A stretch of DNA of 42,197 bases. Origin: Paracoccus benzoatiresistens (lineage in GTDB: Bacteria > Pseudomonadota > Alphaproteobacteria > Rhodobacterales > Rhodobacteraceae). The notes beneath the pieces are model-generated. The model searched no databases and was not told the DNA's origin. It saw only the letters and a program-made list of their open reading frames with translations. Shown in pieces: positions 19,987 through 27,929 of the stretch (position 1 is the stretch's first letter; each line of letters opens with the position of its first letter). The stretch is from NCBI RefSeq assembly GCF_026913015.1, contig NZ_JAPTYD010000031.1:1-42197 (forward strand). Direction: 5' to 3'. A program made the position numbers and the translations under genes.

Positions 19987-20607
19987 TCAGTTCTTGGCGT
20001 AGTATTCGACGACCAGGTTCGGCTCCATCACCACGGCATAGGGCACGTCGCCCAGGGCCGGGGTGCGCACGAAGGTCGCGGTCATCTTGTTGTGGTCGAC
20101 TTCCAGGTAGTCAGGAACGTCACGCTCGGTCAGGCCGACGGCTTCCAGCACGATGGCCAGCTGGCGCGAACGCTCGCGGATGGCGATCACGTCGCCTTCC
20201 TTGACGCGGTAGGAGGCGATGTTGACGCGCTGGCCGTTCACCTCGATGTGGCCGTGGTTCACGAACTGGCGCGCGGCCCAGATGGTCGCAACGAACTTGG
20301 CGCGATACACGACGGCGTCCAGGCGGCGCTCCAGCAGGCCGATCAGGTTCTCGCCGGTGTCGCCCTTGACGCGCTCGGCCTCGGCATAGATGCGGCGGAA
20401 CTGCTTTTCGGTCAGGTCGCCGTAATAGCCCTTGAGCTTCTGCTTGGCGCGCAGCTGGGTACCGAAGTCGGACAGCTTGTTCTTGCGGCGCTGGCCGTGC
20501 TGGCCGGGGCCGTATTCACGCTTGTTCACCGGGGACTTGGCGCGCCCCCAGATGTTCTCGCCCATGCGGCGGTCGATCTTGTACTTGGCAGACGTGCGTT
20601 TGGTCAC
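19987..20607 (-). CDS. rpsD: 30S ribosomal protein S4
   Basis: A 206-residue primary 16S rRNA-binding protein of the small subunit. After a GTG start the sequence reads [20 protein letters not shown], then [18 protein letters not shown], both diagnostic of alphaproteobacterial S4. The S4 RNA-binding domain follows in the second half ([46 protein letters not shown]). GTG 20607 was chosen because AAGGAG lies just upstream and family members begin here; the longer open frame adds unrelated residues. It is a lone gene with its own strong promoter, not part of an alpha operon in this window. Confidence 0.97.
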   Translation of the reverse strand: MTKRTSAKYKIDRRMGENIWGRAKSPVNKREYGPGQHGQRRKNKLSDFGTQLRAKQKLKGYYGDLTEKQFRRIYAEAERVKGDTGENLIGLLERRLDAVVYRAKFVATIWAARQFVNHGHIEVNGQRVNIASYRVKEGDVIAIRERSRQLAIVLEAVGLTERDVPDYLEVDHNKMTATFVRTPALGDVPYAVVMEPNLVVEYYAKN

Positions 20608-20714
20608 GGCTGATCTCCTTCTTGCGTTATCGAAGGGCGTTGTCCTTTGGCCAGGGACTTGCGGTCCTGGGCCCGACAGGCTTCCCCTTGCGGGGTCCGC
20701 CAACACCAATGAAG
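20608..20714 (-). promoter_or_regulatory. rpsD 5' leader with potential hairpins
   Basis: The transcript leader is about 105 bases long, as judged from the promoter position. It contains GC-rich self-complementary stretches such as GGGCCCAGGAC with GTCCCTGGCC, and GGCGGACCCC with GGGGAAGCC. S4 is a known translational autoregulator in other bacteria, so a leader target for S4 is plausible but not shown here. Confidence 0.3.
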
Positions 20715-20720
20715 TGCGCG

Positions 20721-20748
20721 CTTATAAGGGCAGGCGCGGCGCTGTCAA
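20721..20748 (-). promoter_or_regulatory. Strong rpsD promoter overlapping the stop codon of the ROK regulator gene
   Basis: On the minus strand TTGACA (20748-20743) and TATAAG (20726-20721) are separated by 16 bases, close to the sigma-70 consensus. The TGA stop of the upstream ROK gene (20747-20745) is part of the TTGACA box. Confidence 0.8.
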
Positions 20749-21851
20749 GTCAGCGCGCCGCCTGGCTCGAAGAAATGCGCGAGCGGCAGGGCGGCGGCAC
20801 CCAGGATGCGGGCGCTGCGGGCCAGGCTGCCCTCGATGACCTGGGGGCGGTCGATGCCCGCGGCGGGCAGATGCGCCAGGGCCTTGCGCGTGGCGTCGGC
20901 CAGCGCGCGGCGCGTGGGCTGCGGGATGGCGCCGTCTATGACCGCCACCGGGATGTCCAGCAGCGCCACGGCGGACAGGACGACAAAGGCCAGAGCCTCG
21001 GCCGACTCCGCGACCCATTGCTCCTCGATGTCTGGCGGAACCTGCCAGCCGGAATCGTCTGGCGGCAGCGACCGGCCCAGCCGGTCCTCCAGGGTTGAGA
21101 CAGAGGCGATGTCCAGAAGCTGGTGCCCGCCCGGGACCGGCATGGAGCCAAGCGCCCCGGCATTGCGGCGCGGCCCCACGCGCAGGCGGCCGTCCAGCAC
21201 CACCCCCCCGCCCGCGAAATGCGCGATATAAAGATGCACGAAGTCCCGCGGCAGGACCGACCGTCCGAAGATCAGTTCGGCCGCGCAGGCGGTGCTGGCG
21301 TCGTTTTCCAGGAAGACCGGAAAGGGCAGGTCCTCGGCCAGCCGGGCCGCCAGGTCAAAGTCGTGCCAGCCCGTCATCTCGGCCCCCCAGTCCCACAGGC
21401 GGAAGGGTGTGGCAATGCCGAGCCCCGCGATTCGGGCCGGCTGCGGAATCGAGCCAAGGATTGTGGCGATGCCGTTCTTCGCAAAGCTCAGCACCCGGTC
21501 GGGGGTCGGATGGCTGTATATCTCTTGCCGATGGATTTTTACCTGGCCGACGAAATCCACCAGTGCCAGCTCGACCAGCCTGCGCCCCAGCTTCAGGCCA
21601 AGGAACAGCGCACCCCCGGGCGCAAGGGACAAGGGCGTGGACGGCTGGCCGACCTTGCCGCGCACCACTGCGCCGGCGTCCAGAAAACCGTGGTCAATCA
21701 GTTTCCTGGTCAGATTCGTGATGGCCTGGGGCGAGAGCCCCGTCGCTTGCGCCAGCGCTGCACGAGGCATCGGTCCGCGTCTGCGGATCAGCGACAGGAT
21801 CTGCCGCTCGTTCCGGCTGAGGTCAGGCCGGTGCATCACATCGATCGACAT
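20745..21851 (-). CDS. frcR: ROK family sugar-responsive transcriptional repressor (FrcR-like)
   Basis: A 368-residue protein with an N-terminal winged helix-turn-helix (about 10-70: NERQILSLIRRRGPMPRAALAQATGLSPQAITNLTRKLIDHGFL) joined to a ROK/ASKHA sugar-binding domain (LGLKLGRRLVELALVD, FLENDASTACAAELIFG). The ROK zinc motif CxCGxxGC is not present; the GALGSMPVPGG segment lies in that region. It is divergent from the frcBCAK-type operon, the same layout described in Sinorhizobium meliloti (frcR next to frcBCAK), so it probably represses that operon until sugar binds. AAAGGA precedes the ATG. The gene name rests on context and family. Confidence 0.82.
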   Translation of the reverse strand: MSIDVMHRPDLSRNERQILSLIRRRGPMPRAALAQATGLSPQAITNLTRKLIDHGFLDAGAVVRGKVGQPSTPLSLAPGGALFLGLKLGRRLVELALVDFVGQVKIHRQEIYSHPTPDRVLSFAKNGIATILGSIPQPARIAGLGIATPFRLWDWGAEMTGWHDFDLAARLAEDLPFPVFLENDASTACAAELIFGRSVLPRDFVHLYIAHFAGGGVVLDGRLRVGPRRNAGALGSMPVPGGHQLLDIASVSTLEDRLGRSLPPDDSGWQVPPDIEEQWVAESAEALAFVVLSAVALLDIPVAVIDGAIPQPTRRALADATRKALAHLPAAGIDRPQVIEGSLARSARILGAAALPLAHFFEPGGALT

Positions 21852-21878
21852 GGGCGTGATCCTTTCCAGGCGGTATTA

Positions 21879-21902
21879 GTCAACGGAATTGATTTATTGA
21901 CA
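21879..21902 (+). promoter_or_regulatory. Candidate operator and -35 box in the frcR-frcB intergenic region
   Basis: GTCAA (21879-21883) and TTGAC (21897-21901) form an inverted repeat whose right arm is also a consensus -35 box TTGACA (21897-21902) for frcB. A good -10 box is not obvious. The position, in the 121-base gap between divergent genes, suits a ROK operator. Confidence 0.4.
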
Positions 21903-21972
21903 AGAGGAAATGCTTCGTGCTTTCTGAAACAGGAAAGCGGAGGAGGCGCCGCTGTTCGGAGGAGTTTCAAGA

Positions 21973-23001
21973 ATGATGACCAAATCTTTGGCAAGCCTGT
22001 CCCTGGCTGCGTCCGTCGTGGCCCTGTCGGTGGGGGTCGCCAGCGCGCAGGATCCGGTCAAGGCCTGCCTTATCACCAAGACCGACATCAATCCGTTCTT
22101 CGTGAAGATGAAGGAAGGCGCAACCGCCAAGGCCGAGGAACTCGGCATGGAGCTGATGACCTTTGCGGGCAAGATCGACGGCGACCACGAGACGCAGCAG
22201 CAGGCGATGGAAAGCTGCATCGCGGCGGGCGTGAAGGGCGTCCTGATCACCGCGTCCGACACCAAGGCGATCACCGAATCTGTCAAGCAGGCGCGCGACG
22301 CGGGCATCCTGGTCATCGCGCTGGACACGCCGCTTGACCCGATCGACGCGGCCGACGCCACCTTTGCCACCGACAACCGCGAGGCGGGCCGCCTGATCGG
22401 GGCCTGGGCCGCCGGAAAGATGGGCGACGGCGCGAAGGAAGCCAAGATCGCCATGCTGGATCTGGCCGCCAGTGCCCCTTCGGTCGATGTGCTGCGCAAC
22501 CAGGGCTTCCTGGAAGGCTTCGGCATCGATGTGAAGGACGAAAACCTGATCGGGGACGAGGAGGACGCGCGCATCGTCGGCCATGACGTCACCTCGGGCA
22601 ATGAGGAGGGCGGCCGTCAGGCGATGGAGGCGCTGATGCAGAAGGACCCGGCAATCAACCTGGTCTACACCATCAACGAACCCGCCGCCGCAGGCGCCTA
22701 TGAGGCGCTGAAATCCTTTGGCATGGAAGGCAATGCGACGATCGTGTCCATCGATGGCGGCTGCCCCGGCGTGGAGAACGTCAAGGCAGGCGTGATCGGC
22801 GCCACGTCGCAGCAATATCCGCTGAAGATGGCGTCGATGGGCATCGAGGCGATCGCCGCCTTCGCCAAGGACGGCACCAAGCCGCAGCCCACCGAAGGGC
22901 TGGACTTCACCGATACCGGCGTGAACCTGGTCACGGACCAGGCGGTCGAGGGCGTGCCCTCGATCAGCGTCGAGGATGGCCTCGCCCAGTGCTGGGGCTG
23001 A
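21973..23001 (+). CDS. frcB: Periplasmic sugar-binding protein (FrcB-like, RbsB family)
   Basis: A 342-residue protein with a clear signal peptide (cleavage near SAQ-DP, residues 25-27). The type I periplasmic binding fold is visible: [61 protein letters not shown], and the hinge [17 protein letters not shown] followed by [26 protein letters not shown]. These match the fructose/ribose/mannose-binding FrcB group of rhizobia and rhodobacters. A GGAGGAG site precedes the ATG. It should be the most abundant product of the operon, since a hairpin follows it. Fructose specificity is inferred from operon layout. Confidence 0.88.
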   Translation: MMTKSLASLSLAASVVALSVGVASAQDPVKACLITKTDINPFFVKMKEGATAKAEELGMELMTFAGKIDGDHETQQQAMESCIAAGVKGVLITASDTKAITESVKQARDAGILVIALDTPLDPIDAADATFATDNREAGRLIGAWAAGKMGDGAKEAKIAMLDLAASAPSVDVLRNQGFLEGFGIDVKDENLIGDEEDARIVGHDVTSGNEEGGRQAMEALMQKDPAINLVYTINEPAAAGAYEALKSFGMEGNATIVSIDGGCPGVENVKAGVIGATSQQYPLKMASMGIEAIAAFAKDGTKPQPTEGLDFTDTGVNLVTDQAVEGVPSISVEDGLAQCWG

Positions 23002-23012
23002 CCTGACCACCG

Positions 23013-23040
23013 GGCGGCGGCATGGAGGCCGCCGCCTTTC
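23013..23040 (+). terminator. Attenuator-type hairpin between frcB and frcC
   Basis: GGCGGCGGC (23013-23021) pairs perfectly with GCCGCCGCC (23028-23036) around a 6-base loop and is followed by TTTC. It lies just after the binding-protein stop and probably causes partial termination or protects the frcB mRNA end, lowering permease and ATPase expression relative to FrcB. Confidence 0.65.
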
Positions 23041-23060
23041 TCGAGAACCCGGAGGGCCCG

Positions 23061-24116
23061 ATGTCCGACATCCCCGATCCCGTGGTCGAGCGCAACAAGA
23101 CCGAAACGGTCGCCAGCTTCGAGCATCACTCGCGCGGCGCGCTGGACCGGGTGCAGCATTTCCTGCACCGTTTTCCAACAATGGTTCCGGTCATCGTGCT
23201 GGTGCTGTCGGTGATTGCCTTCGGGCTGATCTCGCCCAACTTCTTCTCGGCCTTCAACCTGTCGCTGATCCTGCAGCAGGTCGCCGTCGTCGGCACCCTG
23301 GCCGCCGCGCAATCGCTGGTGATCCTGACGGCCGGCATCGACCTGTCGGTCGGCGCGGTCATGGTGATGGTGTCCGTCATCATGGGCAAGCTGTCGGTCG
23401 ATTTCGGAATTCCGGTGCCGATCGCCATTGTGATCGGGCTGGTCGTGGGGGCGGGGACCGGGGCGCTGAACGGGGCGCTTGTGACCCGGCTGAAGCTGCC
23501 GCCCTTCATTACGACGCTGGGGACATGGAATATCTTCCTTGCGTTGAATTATTACCTGTCCAACCGCGAGACGATCCGCAGCCAGACACTGGATGCCGAG
23601 GCGCCGCTGCTCAAGCTCTTCGGCGAACGCTTCAACCTGGGCGGCGCGGTGCTGACCTATGGCGTGGTGCTGATGCTGCTCGTCTTTGCCGTGCTCTGGT
23701 ATGCGCTGTACCAGACGGCCTGGGGTCGCCGGGTCTATGCCGTGGGCGACGATCCCGAGGCCGCGGCCCTGGCGGGCATCCAGACCAAGCGCGTGCTGAT
23801 GTCGGTCTATGTCGTCGCGGGCGTCATCTGCGCGCTGGCGGCCTGGTCCTCGATCGGGCGGGTTGGATCGGTCAGCCCGACCTCGTTCTTCGAGGCGAAC
23901 CTGGAATCCATCACGGCCGTCGTGATCGGGGGCATCTCGTTGTTCGGCGGACGCGGGTCCATCCTGGGGCCGCTGATCGGGGCGCTGATCGTGGGCGTCT
24001 TCAACTCGGGGCTGCGGCTGGCGGGCGTGGACGTGCTGTGGCAGCTGTTCGCGACCGGCTGGCTGATCATCGTCGCCGTCGCAATCGACCAATGGATCAG
24101 GAAGATTTCGTCATGA
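23061..24116 (+). CDS. frcC: Sugar ABC importer permease (FrcC-like, RbsC family)
   Basis: A 351-residue membrane permease with about eight to ten hydrophobic segments (MVPVIVLVLSVIAFGLISPNFFSAFNLSLILQQVAVVGTLAAAQSLVILTAGIDLSVGA is the hallmark start of RbsC-type permeases). Other family marks are LPPFITTLGTWNIFLALNYYLS, YAVGDDPEAAALAGI and VVIGGISLFGGRGSILGPLIGALIVG. ATG 23061 with GGAGGG upstream is preferred; a start at 23022 lies inside the attenuator hairpin. The long hydrophilic N-terminus (~40 residues) is cytoplasmic. Its stop overlaps the frcA start. Confidence 0.92.
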   Translation: MSDIPDPVVERNKTETVASFEHHSRGALDRVQHFLHRFPTMVPVIVLVLSVIAFGLISPNFFSAFNLSLILQQVAVVGTLAAAQSLVILTAGIDLSVGAVMVMVSVIMGKLSVDFGIPVPIAIVIGLVVGAGTGALNGALVTRLKLPPFITTLGTWNIFLALNYYLSNRETIRSQTLDAEAPLLKLFGERFNLGGAVLTYGVVLMLLVFAVLWYALYQTAWGRRVYAVGDDPEAAALAGIQTKRVLMSVYVVAGVICALAAWSSIGRVGSVSPTSFFEANLESITAVVIGGISLFGGRGSILGPLIGALIVGVFNSGLRLAGVDVLWQLFATGWLIIVAVAIDQWIRKISS

Positions 24117-24886
24117 CCGAGCCGCTTCTGTATGCACGCAACCTGGTCAAGCGCTATGGCCGCGTGACCGCCATGGACCACGCCGACTTCGATCTGTACC
24201 CGGGCGAGATCCTGGCCGTGATCGGCGACAACGGCGCGGGGAAGTCCAGCCTGATCAAGGCGCTTTCGGGCGCCGTCCAGCCTGACGAGGGGGAAATACG
24301 GCTGGACGGCCAGCCCGTCGCCTTTGCAAGCCCCCTGGAGGCCCGCAAGGCCGGTATCGAGACGGTCTACCAGACCCTGGCCCTGTCGCCTGCGCTGTCC
24401 ATCTCCGACAACATGTTCATGGGTCGCGAAATCCAGCGCCAGGGCTTCATGGGCAAGTGGTTCGGGATGCTGGACAAGCCTGCGATGGAGGCCTTTTCCC
24501 GCCAGAAGCTGTCGGAACTGGGGCTGATGACGATCCAGAACATCAGCCAGCCGGTCGAAACGCTGTCAGGCGGCCAGCGCCAGGGCGTGGCCGTGGCCCG
24601 CGCCGCGGCCTTTGGCAGCCGGGTCATCATCCTGGACGAGCCGACCGCCGCCCTTGGCGTCAAGGAAAGCCGCCGCGTGCTGGATCTGATCCTGGACGTG
24701 CGGTCGCGGGGCATTCCCATCGTGCTGATCAGCCACAACATGCCCCATGTCTTCGAGGTTGCGGACCGGATCCATATCCATCGCCTGGGGCGGCGGCTGT
24801 GCGTCATCAATCCCAAGGAGCACACCATGTCGGATGCGGTCGCCTATATGACCGGCGCAAAGGTGCCCGAGGTTCTGGCGGCATGA
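24113..24886 (+). CDS. frcA: Sugar ABC importer ATPase (FrcA-like, single domain)
   Basis: A 257-residue ATPase with one ABC domain, unlike the double-domain RbsA/MglA, as is typical of FrcA. Walker A is GDNGAGKSS (38-46), signature LSGGQRQG (151-158), Walker B IILDEPTAALGVKES (172-186) and the switch His is in LISHNM (about 208). The start ATGA overlaps the frcC stop and the end overlaps the frcK start, so all are translated in step. It powers sugar import through FrcC. Confidence 0.93.
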   Translation: MTEPLLYARNLVKRYGRVTAMDHADFDLYPGEILAVIGDNGAGKSSLIKALSGAVQPDEGEIRLDGQPVAFASPLEARKAGIETVYQTLALSPALSISDNMFMGREIQRQGFMGKWFGMLDKPAMEAFSRQKLSELGLMTIQNISQPVETLSGGQRQGVAVARAAAFGSRVIILDEPTAALGVKESRRVLDLILDVRSRGIPIVLISHNMPHVFEVADRIHIHRLGRRLCVINPKEHTMSDAVAYMTGAKVPEVLAA

Positions 24887-25548
24887 GCGGCGCGGAAGGG
24901 GGGCCTTGCCCCCCGTCCTTCGGACTCCCTTCAGGATATTTCGATGAAGAAGAAGGGCAGCGGCTGCTGTCCCGGATCCGCGCCCTGGAAGGGGCGCGGG
25001 TTCTGGTTGCGGTGGCGGGCGCGCCTGGATCGGGGAAGTCCACCTTCGCAGAGGCTCTGGTCGCGCGGCTGGACGATGCGGTGCTGGTCCCGATGGACGG
25101 CTTTCACCTGGACGACTGCGTGCTGGAAGCGCGCGGGCTGCGCGCCAGGAAAGGCGCGGTCGAGACCTTCGATGCCGAGGGTTTTGCGGCGCTGGTCCAG
25201 CGGCTGGCCCTGCCGTGGGACGATGTGTTCTTTCCCGTCTTCGACCGCAGCCGTGAGCTGGCCGTGGCCGGGGCGGGGGTCGTCAGCCCCGATCATCGGG
25301 TCGTGGTGATCGAGGGCAATTACCTGCTGCTGGATCAGGCGCCCTGGAGCCGGCTGCGATACGATCTGAGGGTCTGGCTGGACGTGCCCGAGGCGGAACT
25401 GGAACGCCGCCTGACCGCGCGGTGGCAGGGCTATGGCAAGGACGCGGACCAGATCGCCGCGCATCTGGAAAACGACCTTGCCAATGCGCGCTTCGTGATC
25501 CGGCGGTCGGGCGGGGCGGACCTGTCAGTCGCGCAGCCGGCCCATTAG
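24883..25548 (+). CDS. frcK: P-loop sugar/nucleoside kinase-like protein (FrcK-like)
   Basis: A 221-residue P-loop kinase of the uridine kinase / phosphoribulokinase-like group. The P-loop is GAPGSGKS (46-53), followed by MDGFHLDDCVLEARGLRARKGAVETFDAEGF, a segment typical of this group, and by VVVIEGNYLLLDQAPWSRLRYDLRVWLDVPEAELERRL. In S. meliloti the matching gene frcK ends the fructose importer operon and is described only as kinase-like. Here it overlaps frcA by 4 bases, so it probably acts on the imported sugar or a derived metabolite, but the substrate is unknown. Its last 24 bases overlap the convergent MFS gene. Confidence 0.85.
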   Translation: MSGAEGGPCPPSFGLPSGYFDEEEGQRLLSRIRALEGARVLVAVAGAPGSGKSTFAEALVARLDDAVLVPMDGFHLDDCVLEARGLRARKGAVETFDAEGFAALVQRLALPWDDVFFPVFDRSRELAVAGAGVVSPDHRVVVIEGNYLLLDQAPWSRLRYDLRVWLDVPEAELERRLTARWQGYGKDADQIAAHLENDLANARFVIRRSGGADLSVAQPAH

Positions 25549-26745
25549 GAGCCATGCAAGGGCTGAGCAGATCAGCGTCGCTGTCATGGCGGGGATCGGG
25601 GTGCCGTTGTAAAGCTGCCCGACCGGCGCCGCAATCAGCGTCGCCGCGATAGTGGACAGGGCCGCGATGATGGATGCGGCCATGCCAGCGATATGGCCCA
25701 TGCGTTGCAGCGCCAGCGCGTTCAGGTTGCCGAAGGTCACGCCGGCCATGAAGAAGACGCTGACAGCCCAGAAGAAGAAGGCCGGGAAGCGCAACCCGGC
25801 GGGCAGGGCATCCGTCAGCGTCAGCGCCAGCATGCAGACCGAGACGACGGTCTGCATGACATAGGCCCATTTCGCGATCCGCCGCATTCCGAAGCGCATC
25901 ACGAAGGTCGCGTTCAGCAGCGTGCCCGCGCCTGACAGGATCGCCATCAGCGCGAACCAAGCCGGGAAGTTCTCACCCTTGCCGTAAGCCTCTCCGAACA
26001 GTTGCTGGGCGGATGACAGCAGCGCGAACATCTGGCCGAAGCCCAGGGTCAACACCAGGGTGCAGAGCATCACCTGACGGTCGGACAGGACCTCTCGTGC
26101 GGCGGCGGTCAGGGGGCCAAGGCGCAGCGGGCGCCGTTCCGAGGGCGGCAGGGTCTCGGCCTGGCGAAGGCCAAGCCAGCCGGCCCCGATCAACGCGAAC
26201 AGAATGAAGGCACCGAACACGCCGTGCCATCCCGAAAACGCGATGATGCCGGCGCCGATCGAGGGTGCCAGCGCCGGGATCATGATGAAGACCATCATCA
26301 CGAAGCTGGAGATGCGCGCCATCTCTCGCCCGGAATACAGGTCGCGGATCAGCGCCAGGCCGACGATGCGCGGGCCGGAGGCGCCAATGCCCTGGACGAA
26401 GCGGGCGGCCAGCAGGAACTCGATCGATTGGGAAAAGATCGCGGCGATGGTGGCGGTGATATAGATCGCCGTGCCCAGGAAGATCGCCGGCTTGCGGCCG
26501 ATGGCATCCGACAGCGGCCCGGCAAACAGCGTGCCCAGCCCCATTCCCGCCATGAAGGCCGTCAGGATCAGCTGCGCCCTGTTGACATTGTCGGGCGTCA
26601 GCTCTGCCGCGATGTCGGGCAGGGCGGGCAGCATGGCGTCGATGGAAAAGGCGACCGTGGCGAACAGGAACGCCAGCAGCGCCACGAATTCGGGCAGAGC
26701 CAAGCGACGCTGCGGCGCAGCCGTGTCGGAGGCGGTCATGGACAT
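25525..26745 (-). CDS. Bcr/CflA-type multidrug efflux MFS transporter
   Basis: A 406-residue inner-membrane antiporter with about twelve hydrophobic segments. The start PEFVALLAFLFATVAFSIDAMLPALPDIAAEL is the signature first helix of the Bcr/CflA (DHA1) drug-efflux group. Motif A appears as GPLSDAIGRKPAIFLG between helices 2 and 3, and the antiporter motif C region is ASGPRIVGLALIRDLYSGREMARISSF. The TPDNVNRAQLILTAFMAGMGLGTLFAG stretch also fits. AAAGG precedes the ATG. Likely substrates are drugs or small metabolites, not determinable from sequence. Confidence 0.9.
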   Translation of the reverse strand: MSMTASDTAAPQRRLALPEFVALLAFLFATVAFSIDAMLPALPDIAAELTPDNVNRAQLILTAFMAGMGLGTLFAGPLSDAIGRKPAIFLGTAIYITATIAAIFSQSIEFLLAARFVQGIGASGPRIVGLALIRDLYSGREMARISSFVMMVFIMIPALAPSIGAGIIAFSGWHGVFGAFILFALIGAGWLGLRQAETLPPSERRPLRLGPLTAAAREVLSDRQVMLCTLVLTLGFGQMFALLSSAQQLFGEAYGKGENFPAWFALMAILSGAGTLLNATFVMRFGMRRIAKWAYVMQTVVSVCMLALTLTDALPAGLRFPAFFFWAVSVFFMAGVTFGNLNALALQRMGHIAGMAASIIAALSTIAATLIAAPVGQLYNGTPIPAMTATLICSALAWLLMGRLRD

Positions 26746-26801
26746 GGGCGAGCCTTTCGGTCAGGCTCTGCCCTATAATCGAAAACTGCACGATGTGCAA
26801 G

Positions 26802-27428
26802 TTAGGCTGGCGCTGCCCCGGTCAGTTCATCGATCACCTGCTGCCACAGGCTGGCAGGCTGCGCACCGCTGACCGCGTGGCGGTTCGACACGATAAAGGT
26901 CGGGACCGAGCTGATGCCACGTTCGCGGGCGTGCTGTTCGCGCGACGCAACCTCGGCCCGGTCGGCGTCGCTGGCCAGCAGGCGGGCCACCAGTTCCCCA
27001 TCCATCCCCGCCCCGTCCGCGATCCGCACGAGTTCGGACGCATCGCCGATGTCGCGGGCCTCTTGCCAATGGGCTCGTAGCAGGCTGGACATGACACGCG
27101 TTTGCGCCCCCTCGAGCCCGGCCCAGTGCATCAGCCGATGGGCGTCGGTCGTGTCCGGCTCGGTGGGCGAGGGGTTCAGCACCAGGCCAAGCGCGGCTGC
27201 CCTTTGGGCCACGGTGCGGGATGCGTCCTCGGCCCGGTCGCCCAGCTTGGCGTGCAGATGAGCGATTCGGTCCACGCCGCCCCCGGGCATCTGCGGGTTC
27301 AGCCGGAACGGATGCCAAGCGATCTGGAACGGATGGGACGGGCGGCTTTCCAGCGCGCGGTCAAGTTCGACCTTGCCGATCAGGCACCAGGGGCAAACGG
27401 GATCGGCGAAGATGTCCAGCGGGATCAT
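26802..27428 (-). CDS. FrnE-like DsbA family oxidoreductase
   Basis: A 208-residue thioredoxin-fold protein without signal peptide, so it should be cytoplasmic. The active site is CPWC (C12-C15) in DIFADPVCPWCLIGKVELDRAL, followed by the DsbA helical insertion (IAWHPFRLNPQMP, AHRLMHWAGLEG) and the cis-proline segment GISSVPTFIVSNRHAVSGAQP. This arrangement matches the FrnE / 2-hydroxychromene-2-carboxylate isomerase-like group. A role as a disulfide reductase/isomerase under oxidative stress is possible. AAAGGA precedes the ATG. Confidence 0.87.
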   Translation of the reverse strand: MIPLDIFADPVCPWCLIGKVELDRALESRPSHPFQIAWHPFRLNPQMPGGGVDRIAHLHAKLGDRAEDASRTVAQRAAALGLVLNPSPTEPDTTDAHRLMHWAGLEGAQTRVMSSLLRAHWQEARDIGDASELVRIADGAGMDGELVARLLASDADRAEVASREQHARERGISSVPTFIVSNRHAVSGAQPASLWQQVIDELTGAAPA

Positions 27429-27466
27429 GGCTGGTCCTTTTGATCGTGGCGGGATGTGGCCCGCAA

Positions 27467-27493
27467 ATAAAAACGGCCCGCGAACGGGCCGTT
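27467..27493 (-). terminator. Rho-independent terminator of the cold-shock gene
   Basis: On the minus strand AACGGCCCG and CGGGCCGTT (27493-27485 and 27480-27472) form a 9-bp stem with a 4-base loop followed by a run of T residues (27473-27467). Confidence 0.88.
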
Positions 27494-27515
27494 CCGCAAC
27501 CTTTCGGAAGCTGGA

Positions 27516-27722
27516 TCAGAGCAGCTTCAGATCGCTGGCCGAGGCGCGGCCGTCGCGGCCCGACTGCAACTCGTATGCGATCTTCTGGTTGTCCTTGAGG
27601 CCCGTCAGCCCGGCGCGTTCGACGGCCGAGATATGGACGAACACGTCCTTGCCACCTTCATCGGGGGCGATGAAGCCATAGCCCTTGGTGGCGTTGAACC
27701 ATTTAACCGTTCCGGTCGCCAT
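27516..27722 (-). CDS. Cold-shock domain protein (CspA family)
   Basis: A 68-residue single-stranded nucleic-acid-binding protein. It reads [38 protein letters not shown], with RNP1 (KGYGFI) and RNP2 (VFVHIS) intact. Such proteins act as RNA chaperones. ATG 27722 was chosen because AAGGAG lies upstream and the family begins here; the frame continues upstream through non-homologous sequence. The upstream gap (about 200 bases to thrS) would give a long 5' leader, common in cold-shock genes. Confidence 0.95.
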   Translation of the reverse strand: MATGTVKWFNATKGYGFIAPDEGGKDVFVHISAVERAGLTGLKDNQKIAYELQSGRDGRASASDLKLL

Positions 27723-27879
27723 AACCGTTCTCTCCTTCAAGTCATCCCGACGCAGGATTGCGCCAGGCCGTGCAGCCCGCTTTCGAACTTCCGGCTGCCC
27801 ATGAAGGGAGGCGGTAGAAAGGCATTCGCTCACGCATCTGAGAGGATGGACGAATCGTTAAAAAAGGCAAGCAGGAAAC

Positions 27880-27903
27880 GCGCGCAGAATGCGATCTGCG
27901 CGC
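27880..27903 (-). terminator. Probable thrS terminator hairpin
   Basis: GCGCGCAGA (27880-27888) pairs perfectly with TCTGCGCGC (27895-27903) around a 6-base loop, 26 bases after the thrS stop. On the minus strand a T-run follows only after about 12 more bases, so termination may be weak. Confidence 0.5.
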
Positions 27904-27929
27904 CGGAAACCAGCGAAAACCGATGCACT

